A stretch of DNA of 64,000 nucleotides from Jilunia laotingensis (GTDB lineage Bacteria; Bacteroidota; Bacteroidia; Bacteroidales; Bacteroidaceae): the NCBI RefSeq assembly GCF_014385165.1, contig NZ_JACRTF010000001.1:992001-1056000 (forward strand), in the 5' to 3' direction. Below are positions 45,104 to 54,543 of the stretch, piece after piece (position 1 is the stretch's first letter; each line of letters begins with the position of its first letter). Under the pieces are notes generated by a model, which saw nothing but the letters and a program-made list of their open reading frames with translations, did no database searches and had not been told where the DNA came from. A program made the position numbers and the translations under genes.

Positions 45104-46429
45104 TTATTTATCTCCTTTGATGTTATGCATCCATATTTGCCTTATAGGAGCCAATAACCTTTCTAATACACTCAAATCTTCTAATATGATATCTGCCATC
45201 CCTTTTAGTTCCTGATCCGGAGGTAATTCTTTTCCATAGTTCGTTTCCAATCCATTAGGAAGCGACACTTCGACTATAAAATTCCCTTCAGCAGTAGGTA
45301 CGGGAGAAACAGCAAATATTTCTCCTTGTACATAGCCAAACTCTTTTTCCGGGTAGTTAGATAAACGGATATGAGCCTTCTGTCCAATTTTCACTTTTCC
45401 GGAACTTTGAATTGGTAAAAACGCCTTTCCTTTAGGAGCAGACATATCTGTGGGCACAATCACAAACAATGATTCTCCGGATTGTACATTCTGTTTCTGA
45501 GTCCAAACGGTAATAAAAGTTATTATCCCATCTATTGGACTCTCAAGTAAATAATCTTGCTTCCACGCTTGCAATTTAGCCAGTAATTGTTCTAATGTAT
45601 TTTTCAGTTCTGTCTGATACTGTTGTTCTTCATCTATCCATTGCTTCATTACATCCAATACATTCTCTTCACTTTGCCTTACTTGCATTTCTGCCTGCAA
45701 TAAATTGATACGAGAAGTCTCAATAGCCCGCAACTGTTGTAAATATTGACTTTTTGAGACATCAAACTCCGCAGGAATCAGAACATTATCCACATACAAT
45801 ATCGAGTCACGAGTATATATCCTGTTAGCCACTTTCATTTCCTTTTCAGCCAAATTGTGTTGACGTCTTATCAAACCATAATACTTTTTTTGATCCGCCA
45901 ACCGTTCTTTTTCCGTACATATCTTTTTATCATAATAGTTTAGCTCTTTAAAATGAGTGTACTTAAGAAGAACCGATACAAAAGACGAATATATTGCTTG
46001 TATATCTCCTAACTGCAAGGTAGCCGTTTCAAATATTATTTTGCCCTCGTTCAATGAGTATCCCCTCCGTTGCCAATCCTGCAAATTTTGCATTAACCAA
46101 AGTACATCATTCGTGACAGCCGGATTTATAATACAGCCTAAAAAAGTTCCTTTTGACACTTTTTGGTGATTGCCTACATAGAGTGTATCCAATCTCCCGG
46201 AAACCCGTGCCAATACATAAGTTGGCGGATTTTCCGTTGTCACTGTTATGTCAGCTTGTAATACATCCGGATATTTAAAAAGATAACAACCGATAAACAA
46301 TATAATTACTATAAAAAAAAGTGCTGTAATGCCAGAACGTATAATCCAGGGGGAGATCTTATTCATCACCTCTTGTACTTCATCACTACGAAGTTCTATT
46401 TCATTGTTGTTCTTTTCTTCTTTTATCAT
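45104..46429 (-). CDS. HlyD-family periplasmic adaptor of the peptide exporter
   Basis: This 441-residue membrane-fusion protein has one transmembrane segment at about residues 33-54. The biotinyl-lipoyl half-motifs (ARVSGRLDTLYVGNHQKV and LESPIDGIITF) flank a long coiled-coil hairpin (about 110-290). It would link the C39-type ABC exporter to an outer-membrane channel. It lies 13 bp after the ABC gene, so the pair is co-expressed. A degenerate second copy of part of this gene lies at 43124-43191. Confidence 0.92.
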   Translation of the reverse strand: MIKEEKNNNEIELRSDEVQEVMNKISPWIIRSGITALFFIVIILFIGCYLFKYPDVLQADITVTTENPPTYVLARVSGRLDTLYVGNHQKVSKGTFLGCIINPAVTNDVLWLMQNLQDWQRRGYSLNEGKIIFETATLQLGDIQAIYSSFVSVLLKYTHFKELNYYDKKICTEKERLADQKKYYGLIRRQHNLAEKEMKVANRIYTRDSILYVDNVLIPAEFDVSKSQYLQQLRAIETSRINLLQAEMQVRQSEENVLDVMKQWIDEEQQYQTELKNTLEQLLAKLQAWKQDYLLESPIDGIITFITVWTQKQNVQSGESLFVIVPTDMSAPKGKAFLPIQSSGKVKIGQKAHIRLSNYPEKEFGYVQGEIFAVSPVPTAEGNFIVEVSLPNGLETNYGKELPPDQELKGMADIILEDLSVLERLLAPIRQIWMHNIKGDK

Positions 46430-46442
46430 ATCCCCATAATGT

Positions 46443-48647
46443 CTAATCGCTCAACTCTAATTGGTTTTTCACCAATTGAAAATAAAGTCCTTGCATCCCT
46501 ACAAGTTCCGCATGGGTCCCTTCCTCAGCAATAATTCCCCCGTCAAGTACAATTATGTTATCCGCGTTTTTAACAGTACTTAGACGATGAGCCACCACTA
46601 CTACAGTTTTTCCCTTATAAAATTCATCTAGGTTTTTCATTATTTCCATTTCATTATTAGCATCCAATGCATTAGTGGCTTCATCAAAAAAAAGGAACTC
46701 CGGATTTTTATAAACAGCGCGGGCTATAAGAATTCTCTGTCTTTGCCCCTGACTTATTCCATTTCCTTCCATCCCGATTTTAGTATCATACCCCAAAGGG
46801 AGCGATTCAATAAAATTTCTAATATTGGCTACTGTAACAGCATGCCTCAACCGTACTCTGTCTATTATCTCTTCACCTACAGCAATATTCTGCGCTATCG
46901 TTTCTGAAAAAATAAAGCCATCCTGCATCACCGAGCCGGTTTTTGCTCTCCATAAATGTGGATTAATCATTTGTAAAGGTGTATCACCAACTTTAATTTC
47001 CCCTTTATTGGGCAAATATATTCCCAACATCAATTTTATCAATGTTGTTTTTCCACTACCACTTGCCCCCACTATAGCTGTAACACGATGTTCCGGAATC
47101 ACCAGGTTCAAATTTCTCAATACATAATTTCTATTCGATCCATCATAGCTGAATGAAAGATCTTCAATCCGTATTTCTCGCCTTCCTTCTAAAACCGATA
47201 CCTTCGAAGAAATTCCTATCTCCTCATCTTGCTGCCCATGTATATCGTTCAGTCGTTCCAGACTAATCTTTGCATCCTGAAATTCCTGGGCAAAACCAAT
47301 AAAAGCCCCGATAGGCCCAGATAATTGACCGATAATATAGGTCAGAGACATCATCATTCCCAATGTCATTTGTCCTTCAACTACAGCCTTGGCTGCTATA
47401 AAAGTAATGAATACATTGGTCGTTTGATAAAAGAAGATAGAACCAACCTGTTGAATTTGACCTAAAGTCAACCCCTTTACCCTAATTTTATACAACTTTA
47501 CCTGAATTCGTTCCCATTGCCAACGTTTTTGTTTTTCACAATTATTCAGTTTAATTTCCTGCATAGCCGTTATCAATTGAATCAAACTACTTTGCTCTCC
47601 GGCAGCTTGTGTAAAACGTCTGACATCCAACTCACGCCTATATTTCATAAACAAAAATATCCAACCTATATACAAAGCATTACCGAATAAAAAGATTCCT
47701 AAAATAATCAAGTCATAATAAGCTAATACAAAAGCGAAAATGAAGAAATTTACAAATGAAAAGAGAGTATTTATGGACGATCCTGTCAAAAAGTTTTCAA
47801 TACGATTGTGATCACCGATACGTTGCATAGTATCCCCTACCATTTTAGTGTCAAAGAAGCGAATGGGAAGCTTCATTAATTTCGTCAGGAAGTCAGAAAT
47901 CAAAGAAATATTGATACGGGTATTCATATGTAGCAAAATCCAACTTTGGATGAAACTGACAGAAAGTTGAGATATCGAAATTATAATTTGCGCTATCAAC
48001 ACCAAAGTAATAAAATTTATGTTTCCATTTTGAATCCCCACATCAACCAGTGATTGGGTCAGAAAAGGGAAAATAAGCTGTAATAGACTAGCTGTCAACA
48101 TGCCCAAAACAAGTTGTATCAACTGTTTTTTGTAAGGAGTGAGATATTTAACAAAAAAGACGAGATTCCGTTTCCCACTCATTTTTTCATCTTCATTCTC
48201 AAAAAAATCAGGTCCCGGTTCCATAAGCAACGCCATACCTTTTTCTTCCCCATTTTTTTGAGTTGCAATCCAACATTTCTTTAATTCTGCTTCATCATAA
48301 GAAACCAATTGAGAGGCAGGGTCTGCAATATAATATCGAAAACCCGAATGTTTTTTACGAATATCATAGCACACCACAAAATGCCGTTGATTCCAATGTA
48401 AAATACAAGGCAAAGAAACATCCCTTGTCAGTTGCTGTAAAGAGATCCGAACTCCCGAAGTCCGAAAACCGATTGACTCAGCAGCATCACTTATCCCTAA
48501 CATCGAAACTCCTTCACGTGCTATAAAAGAACGTTCACGAAGAGTTTGCAATGAATAGTGTTTGCCATAATATTTCGCAATCATACGTAAACACGTTGGT
48601 CCGCAATCCATTGTATCATATTGGGTATAGAAAGGAAACGATCTCAT
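46443..48647 (-). CDS. C39-peptidase ABC exporter for double-glycine-leader peptides
   Basis: This 734-residue protein (ATG at 48647; a GTG seven codons earlier is possible) cleaves leaders after Gly-Gly and exports the peptide. The N-terminal C39 peptidase has Cys15 (MDCGPTCL), His89 (NQRHFVVCYD) and Asp109 (YYIADPAS). Six transmembrane helices follow (about 165-455). The ATPase has Walker A GASGSGKT (527-534), signature ISQGQRQR and Walker B FLFFDEATNALD. It is likely to process the lanthipeptide precursor and also the two Cys-rich Gly-Gly precursors upstream, since no other exporter is in the window. Confidence 0.95.
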   Translation of the reverse strand: MRSFPFYTQYDTMDCGPTCLRMIAKYYGKHYSLQTLRERSFIAREGVSMLGISDAAESIGFRTSGVRISLQQLTRDVSLPCILHWNQRHFVVCYDIRKKHSGFRYYIADPASQLVSYDEAELKKCWIATQKNGEEKGMALLMEPGPDFFENEDEKMSGKRNLVFFVKYLTPYKKQLIQLVLGMLTASLLQLIFPFLTQSLVDVGIQNGNINFITLVLIAQIIISISQLSVSFIQSWILLHMNTRINISLISDFLTKLMKLPIRFFDTKMVGDTMQRIGDHNRIENFLTGSSINTLFSFVNFFIFAFVLAYYDLIILGIFLFGNALYIGWIFLFMKYRRELDVRRFTQAAGEQSSLIQLITAMQEIKLNNCEKQKRWQWERIQVKLYKIRVKGLTLGQIQQVGSIFFYQTTNVFITFIAAKAVVEGQMTLGMMMSLTYIIGQLSGPIGAFIGFAQEFQDAKISLERLNDIHGQQDEEIGISSKVSVLEGRREIRIEDLSFSYDGSNRNYVLRNLNLVIPEHRVTAIVGASGSGKTTLIKLMLGIYLPNKGEIKVGDTPLQMINPHLWRAKTGSVMQDGFIFSETIAQNIAVGEEIIDRVRLRHAVTVANIRNFIESLPLGYDTKIGMEGNGISQGQRQRILIARAVYKNPEFLFFDEATNALDANNEMEIMKNLDEFYKGKTVVVVAHRLSTVKNADNIIVLDGGIIAEEGTHAELVGMQGLYFQLVKNQLELSD

Positions 48648-48680
48648 TTTTCTTTTAAATATCGTCACACAAAAATCAAT

Positions 48681-49541
48681 TCAACTCATTGCTTTAGCAT
48701 TTTGAGCAATGATAGATTTATAGTATGTCCATAATATATAATATATAACTAATTCATGCGCTCTAGGACAATTATCAAAATAACGATTAATTAACATGTG
48801 TATATAACTAACTATATTATAATGTTTAATATTGCTTTTCTGCAAAGCATATTTAGTGAATAATTTTTGAATAGTTGTGCTTGTTTTTTTAATATACAAA
48901 CAATCTTTAATAAATAAATTTCCATTCATAATATTATAAACATCCCCTTTTACTTCCCTATACTTATTTGATAAATATTTTTTATCTTTTGTATTGTAAT
49001 TGAATTCATCCAAAAATTGAGATGTCAACTTTTTAAACTGATTACATTTATCAAAAACAGAAAATTCAAAAATATTTAAGAGTTCATCAATCATCATAAT
49101 AACTGGAATCCACATTCTTTTTTCTTCAACTCTATTAGAACGCAGTTCATTTAATTGATGCAAAACCATTTCACTTTGATGGAAAAAAAGGCTTTCAGAA
49201 AATTCGATAGTAAGTTCTCCACCATAACGTTCCATTTCTCGATTATAAGTATCGGCCTGAATTTTCCAAATATATTTCTTAACGATATCTTGCTTTATAG
49301 CATCATTAAACAAGCCAATAAGTAAACCTAAGTGGCCTGTTCTAACCAAATGGAACCTTATTCTCAAATGGTATTCAGGATCACCATATCTCAAATAAAA
49401 CCATTTATCAATTATACCATCATTCAATAATTTATCTTTTAAAGAACAAATAGAATCTAACAGTATCCTATCTGATTCTGCTGGATTTACATATATTTTC
49501 AAGTACACCCATTCATCACCAAGTATAAAAATTCTTTGCAT
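48681..49541 (-). CDS. LanB elimination-domain protein (split lantibiotic dehydratase, C part)
   Basis: This 286-residue protein matches the C-terminal elimination (SpaB-C / thiopeptide-type) domain of class I dehydratases. That domain removes glutamate from glutamylated Ser/Thr to give dehydroamino acids. The hallmark WFYLRYGDPEYHLRIRFH lies at about 47-64, with R60 and R62 corresponding to catalytic Arg residues of NisB. H248 in SYIHMLINRYF fits the conserved late His. It is encoded separately from the glutamylation domain 11 bp upstream. Together the two equal one full-length LanB of about 1000 residues. Confidence 0.9.
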   Translation of the reverse strand: MQRIFILGDEWVYLKIYVNPAESDRILLDSICSLKDKLLNDGIIDKWFYLRYGDPEYHLRIRFHLVRTGHLGLLIGLFNDAIKQDIVKKYIWKIQADTYNREMERYGGELTIEFSESLFFHQSEMVLHQLNELRSNRVEEKRMWIPVIMMIDELLNIFEFSVFDKCNQFKKLTSQFLDEFNYNTKDKKYLSNKYREVKGDVYNIMNGNLFIKDCLYIKKTSTTIQKLFTKYALQKSNIKHYNIVSYIHMLINRYFDNCPRAHELVIYYILWTYYKSIIAQNAKAMS

Positions 49542-49552
49542 ATATTTTATAT

Positions 49553-51700
49553 TTAATAATTACCTCTATAAAAACCAAAAATAAATTGATTACTATATAC
49601 TTCATTATCTTGTATCACAATTGATTGCTTTTGGAAACGCAAACTTTCACGCAAAACAACAACATCTCTTTTTTTTACTTCGGATAGAAAGATTCCTATG
49701 CTTAATTCTGAATGCAAATCTAATAGTAGATGATTGTCTCCTTCACATAATTCTACATACTGGGGAATTTTATTCATATCTATCCATTCGTTAAAACGTG
49801 TATATAATTCTGTTCCTTTCTGAATGTACGACAACATTTCATTGACATTGATACGCCATTCTGCTAAAGATAATATCACATTTTTATATTGAACTCGTGG
49901 GAAATAATTATAAATATCATATAAACCTCTCCAAGAGAAGATAAGCGCACCTCTTTTTCCATATAAACCAATAGATCCTAAAAAATTATAAATAGGTAAT
50001 GCATCTTTGCTATTATAATTATGGGCAGTGGACAACATTGGCACGACCGTTCTATTTAACTTCTTAGACCGCAATATGACCTTTCCTCCCTTAATGCTAA
50101 CCATCAAATCAGATAAAATTATTTTTTTAGCAAAAGAATTGCAAAAATAAGGTATTTCATATTCCCGCAGTTTCGGTCTCTGTAACACATTTCCAGTCCT
50201 AGAAAATGGTATATGAACTACTTCCGCTAAAATATCATTACAAGATAACAGATTCTCTTTTTGGGTAATTTCTACCAAATATTTTTCAACATTACTACTA
50301 TGTCCAAAACGGCTAATTAAATTACAAGCACTTGAATTTCCTGCAGAATTAAAAAATATTTCTCCATTTTGATATAGTTCACAAAACACAGAGATTGTAG
50401 CTGGAATATCATCCCACTTCTCTTCAAATTCAGAAAAAGCAAACTCATCTAAAATAATATTTTCTCCTTTTTTTAAAGCTTCTAAATATTTTCTGTTCAA
50501 TATTTGTTCATATTTGTCCCAATGCATACCCTTTAATGGATGTTTGTTATTGATTGGCATTTGCTTTATAAGTGAATCCAAATAAGGAATACTCCTATAA
50601 CCTATACCTATTCTATCATCTAACGCTTCCAAAAGTGGTATTTCTGCAGTATCGTATCTCTCTTTAAATCTTCGGACAAAATCTTCTATTTCTACATTAG
50701 GATTATAAAATGAAATTCTATTAACAAACCTCAACGCCTCATATAGCTGATTAACAATTTTAAAATCAATAGATAGTTTACTATAACATCGTTCCAAATC
50801 ACATTGAAACAAGTACTTTCTATCGATCTTTATTCCTAATTCTTTTATTAATCCTTCTAGTTCAGAATAAATATTGAGAGTTTCACCAAGTTTCGTCTTA
50901 TCTATATTATTTAACTTTTCTTTTATTCGACTTAAAATATCTAATTCTGCTATTTTTACCTGATAAGATTTTAGTTTTGCAATAATATAGTCCAATAAAT
51001 CCCCACCAGTCACAAACGGATATAATTCACTAATTAACAACTGATTATCAATTAATTCATCGATAAAATTCAAGGCTTCTTCCAAATTAATATCATCATT
51101 CACTATAGATAGTGCTAAATCCATACGTCTCTGACCATGCATAGCTTTATTAAGAATCATCATTAAAGCATCTGATCTATCGACAGATGATTTTATATGA
51201 GATTTGACAGCACCTAAAAAAATTTCTTCAGTGTATAATAGAATATTATCTCCTATAAGCTCAAATATTGTTGAATTAGGATAATATAATAGAGATTCTT
51301 TCAAACAATTATTCCGTTCCAGAATTTGTGATATAACATATGTACAAGTCATATCCAAACGCGTTTTTCTTTTAAAAGAATCCATTTTTATCTGGGTACT
51401 AGCACCTACATTTCCTATAGAAAATGAAGAAAACAAGCCAAATGGCGTACACCTTGTACTCATACGCTTCACATATTTCCAAATAGATTGTTTAAAACGA
51501 ATTTGATCCTTGTTATTAAGAAATCCTTGACGAAATTTACTAATCTCAGAATACAAACTAGGGGACGCAAGGTAAAGAGCTTCTAATATTCTTTTGTCCG
51601 CTAAAAGACTATCAATATCGGATTTTTTCATCATATCCAATAGCCATGATAAAGAATACAATGGTATTCTCATAATAAAAGAGTCAAATGCCTTATACAT
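49553..51700 (-). CDS. LanB glutamylation-domain protein (split lantibiotic dehydratase, N part)
   Basis: This 715-residue protein starts at ATG 51700 (MYKAFDSFIM). A TTG two codons earlier would overlap lanC. The family signature STRCTPFGLFSSF lies at 81-93. The N-terminal domain of LanB transfers glutamate from Glu-tRNA to Ser/Thr of the precursor. In place of a fused elimination domain there is the separate 286-residue protein next to it. Split LanB is known from thiopeptide clusters and from Bacteroidetes lanthipeptide clusters such as pinensin. This gene and its two neighbours are notably AT-rich. Confidence 0.92.
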   Translation of the reverse strand: MYKAFDSFIMRIPLYSLSWLLDMMKKSDIDSLLADKRILEALYLASPSLYSEISKFRQGFLNNKDQIRFKQSIWKYVKRMSTRCTPFGLFSSFSIGNVGASTQIKMDSFKRKTRLDMTCTYVISQILERNNCLKESLLYYPNSTIFELIGDNILLYTEEIFLGAVKSHIKSSVDRSDALMMILNKAMHGQRRMDLALSIVNDDINLEEALNFIDELIDNQLLISELYPFVTGGDLLDYIIAKLKSYQVKIAELDILSRIKEKLNNIDKTKLGETLNIYSELEGLIKELGIKIDRKYLFQCDLERCYSKLSIDFKIVNQLYEALRFVNRISFYNPNVEIEDFVRRFKERYDTAEIPLLEALDDRIGIGYRSIPYLDSLIKQMPINNKHPLKGMHWDKYEQILNRKYLEALKKGENIILDEFAFSEFEEKWDDIPATISVFCELYQNGEIFFNSAGNSSACNLISRFGHSSNVEKYLVEITQKENLLSCNDILAEVVHIPFSRTGNVLQRPKLREYEIPYFCNSFAKKIILSDLMVSIKGGKVILRSKKLNRTVVPMLSTAHNYNSKDALPIYNFLGSIGLYGKRGALIFSWRGLYDIYNYFPRVQYKNVILSLAEWRINVNEMLSYIQKGTELYTRFNEWIDMNKIPQYVELCEGDNHLLLDLHSELSIGIFLSEVKKRDVVVLRESLRFQKQSIVIQDNEVYSNQFIFGFYRGNY

Positions 51701-51702
51701 AA

Positions 51703-52878
51703 TCAATCTAATAAAAATAATTTATTCCAAAATTGTTGCTTCTCTAGAGTAGACAATAAGACAAGTCCAATCCCTGAAATTCCTTCCAAAAGAGAAAAAT
51801 TATCATACCATTTACCCAAATAAAACGACTTATATCCTGCAGCCTTTCCACCTGGAATATTAAAGTCTAATAATCTGTGAAGCCAATAGTTAGATGCATC
51901 TTTAAACATCTGCTCTCCCGTCTCTTCATATATCCTTGAAAAGAAATAACTCACACCCGATATACCATGGCAGAACCCCGCATCTATAATAGAAGTTTCT
52001 GCTAATAATCTCCTCTTGGTTGAATATTCAAAAACTTGAAAAGCTTTAGTTATCCAATTATTATTATTTAAAACATTACCAGCCTTCCACAGAGCCCATG
52101 CAATACCTAAATCACCATAACACCATGCCAAACGACTATTTTGAACTATACCTTTTTTTATCCCGCTAGGAAAATAACTATGACAATTTCTATCCTGTAA
52201 TTCATTAGATAATATATAATTTATATTTTTTACTATTAAAAGTTCAACTCTCCTCCTCTCGACATTTAATTTGTATATTTTACACAATATCAGAATAATT
52301 CCAGCACTTCCATGTGCCAGTGATAGGTCATAATTTTCAACTCCATCATATAAATTGAACATACACTGCCATTTTATCCCTCCACTTCGTTCATCAATAA
52401 TAGAAACCTGATCTATAAAATCAATGACATCACATATAATCTCTGCATCCCTTGATGTAAACTCCTCTTTTTCTATGAAATATAAAGAAATACCTAAAAT
52501 CCCATGTAAATAATCATATACTTTGCTAACCTTCATTTTATTTTTTAAAACAGTAGCAATATATTCATTAGCATCCTGGTCTATCTCAGTGTGTATAATA
52601 CCAGTTCTTTTCAATAGATTAAGCATATAAGCAACCCCTGGTATTCCTGCTGAAAAGGTAACATACTGATCGTGTTTAATTTCATCCAAAATACCCTCCA
52701 CCACCTTTACTCCTTTATCGAATATTATTTTATCATTAAAAATATCCGCATAATAAAAAAGAAATATAGCAATACCTGCATTTCCACTTAACAGCCCTAT
52801 TCCATGATTCCCTTCATCTATAAAAGATTCTATAGAATGCAAAATTTCTTCAAGACGCTCCAAAATACACTTTATCAT
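51703..52878 (-). CDS. LanC-type lanthionine cyclase
   Basis: This 391-residue protein starts at ATG 52878 (MIKCILERLEE), with a TTG two codons earlier as alternative. It forms thioether rings by adding Cys thiols to dehydroamino acids. The zinc ligands are present: C253 (AWCYGDLG), C303 and H304 (GFCHGISG). H189 (SLAHGSAG) is the conserved active-site His region. The full set argues for an active cyclase. Its stop lies 2 bp before the chosen dehydratase ATG. Confidence 0.94.
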   Translation of the reverse strand: MIKCILERLEEILHSIESFIDEGNHGIGLLSGNAGIAIFLFYYADIFNDKIIFDKGVKVVEGILDEIKHDQYVTFSAGIPGVAYMLNLLKRTGIIHTEIDQDANEYIATVLKNKMKVSKVYDYLHGILGISLYFIEKEEFTSRDAEIICDVIDFIDQVSIIDERSGGIKWQCMFNLYDGVENYDLSLAHGSAGIILILCKIYKLNVERRRVELLIVKNINYILSNELQDRNCHSYFPSGIKKGIVQNSRLAWCYGDLGIAWALWKAGNVLNNNNWITKAFQVFEYSTKRRLLAETSIIDAGFCHGISGVSYFFSRIYEETGEQMFKDASNYWLHRLLDFNIPGGKAAGYKSFYLGKWYDNFSLLEGISGIGLVLLSTLEKQQFWNKLFLLD

Positions 52879-52896
52879 TTCCAAGATTTTTCGTCA

Positions 52897-53649
52897 TTAC
52901 ATTTTTTTGTAAACAAAAGTCATAACAGGAAGGGTAAACAAAAAATATAATATCCCTGCAATCCCTCCTACATTTATAAATGAAATGCTCTCCTTCATCA
53001 AACTCATATATGCCCGATAAGGATAATAATAAGGAGAATACACCACATACTCCCAATTTGCGGCTACTATAGAAAACATCACCCCCAAACAAGTAATACC
53101 TAACACTACAGAGAAACGTTTAAACAAACAGCTAAACAAGTAATGAAGATAGACAAGCACCAAACTGCCTTGATAAAGTTTCACAAAAAATACTGCCATT
53201 ATGCCTCTTGCATCATACTCGCCAAAGCCGTATTGAGGCAAAAAATGAGACAAAGGAAAAGAGAAAGTCCAAAACGCTGCATACGCTCCCAATACAGACA
53301 AAGTTACTACTTCCCAAATAAACACTAATCTCGCCCCTAATACGCAATTCCTACTAACTGGCAATATAAACAACCGTTGAAAGTTTGAATGGCGATATTC
53401 TAATTCAAACAACGAATAAGACGTAATACCCATCAATAACGGATATAAAAAAACATATAATTGGAAAAGATAGCGAACCGTATACAGCCACGGATTCAAG
53501 TACAACCCGTCATGCCCACGTGCATCATATAGTATATATACCATATTCAACAAGCTTAACACCCATGGTAGCAACAGTATCAACCAGACACTGAAATTAC
53601 GTTTGGCCTTTAGATGCTCAAACCTCAATAATGAAAAAAATCCGTTCAT
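52897..53649 (-). CDS. ABC permease, lantibiotic-immunity type
   Basis: This 250-residue membrane protein has six predicted helices (starting SVWLILLLPWVLSLLNMVYIL-like at 20-40; last at about 228-246). It is of ABC-2 type. The start ATG overlaps the stop of the ATPase gene by 4 bp, so the two form one transporter. Its place inside the lanthipeptide operon suggests a LanFEG-like self-protection pump, with one permease and not two. Confidence 0.8.
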   Translation of the reverse strand: MNGFFSLLRFEHLKAKRNFSVWLILLLPWVLSLLNMVYILYDARGHDGLYLNPWLYTVRYLFQLYVFLYPLLMGITSYSLFELEYRHSNFQRLFILPVSRNCVLGARLVFIWEVVTLSVLGAYAAFWTFSFPLSHFLPQYGFGEYDARGIMAVFFVKLYQGSLVLVYLHYLFSCLFKRFSVVLGITCLGVMFSIVAANWEYVVYSPYYYPYRAYMSLMKESISFINVGGIAGILYFLFTLPVMTFVYKKM

Positions 53650-54542
53650 ACCGACATCATTTTTAAAAAGACAGATTCTAATGACGATGCATCGCTTTCT
53701 ACCGCATCAATGGTAATCCCTGAACCAATTAACAGTTCCAACAATTTTTGAAACGTTAGAGTGTCGTCTGTAATCACCGATAAAACTCCCGATATATAAA
53801 GATCAGATGCTACACCATGTGTTTCTAGAAAAGTAGCAAGTGCTTCTGCATCCGCACATTTCACATGTATGTGCCTATTCACTTTTTTAACCAGATCGAC
53901 AAGTGTACCATCATATAGCAAACTTCCTTCTTTCAAAATACCAATGTGAGTACATATTTTATCCATTTCACTCAATATATGACTAGAACAGAAAATAGTT
54001 TTCCCTTCTTGATGTAAGCGAAGCATCAAGTGACGGATATCATGCACTCCTTCAGGATCTAAACCATTCATCGGTTCATCCAGAAACAAAATATCCGGAT
54101 CATGATAAATAGCCATTGCTATACCCAAACGCTGTTTCATACCGGTAGAAAACTTGCCTACCTTTTTATTCGCTGCAACTTCAAGCCCTACCCATCGCAA
54201 AACTTCATTCATACGATTTTTTCCAATCTGATATAAACAGTCCAGACATTGAAGATTCTCCAAAGCAGTTAAATCCGGATAATAGGACGGACCGCCAACT
54301 AAAGCACCCACTTTAGTCAATATTGATAACCGGTGGGGCTGAAACTCTTTTCCATGGAAAAACACCTTTCCCTGTAAAAAAGGAAGTAACCCAAGAAGAA
54401 TACGTATCGTGGTAGTTTTACCTGCACCATTCTGTCCGAGATAACCGTATATGGCACCTTCAGGAACAGACAAACAGATATCCTTCAATATTTCCTGCTT
54501 CTTAAAGCAAAATCTAAGATTTTGAGTTTCAATGATTGTCAT
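53646..54542 (-). CDS. ABC ATPase, LanF-like
   Basis: This 298-residue ATPase has Walker A GQNGAGKTT (35-43), signature FSTGMKQR and Walker B ILFLDEPMNGLD. In LanF immunity ATPases the usual Q-loop Gln is replaced by Glu (E-loop). Here the corresponding stretch reads GALVGGPSYYP, with neither Gln nor Glu in the expected place. The C-terminal 80 residues match the accessory domain of this subfamily. It pairs with the overlapping permease gene, and protection from the product is inferred from context. Confidence 0.88.
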   Translation of the reverse strand: MTIIETQNLRFCFKKQEILKDICLSVPEGAIYGYLGQNGAGKTTTIRILLGLLPFLQGKVFFHGKEFQPHRLSILTKVGALVGGPSYYPDLTALENLQCLDCLYQIGKNRMNEVLRWVGLEVAANKKVGKFSTGMKQRLGIAMAIYHDPDILFLDEPMNGLDPEGVHDIRHLMLRLHQEGKTIFCSSHILSEMDKICTHIGILKEGSLLYDGTLVDLVKKVNRHIHVKCADAEALATFLETHGVASDLYISGVLSVITDDTLTFQKLLELLIGSGITIDAVESDASSLESVFLKMMSV

Positions 54543-54543
54543 G

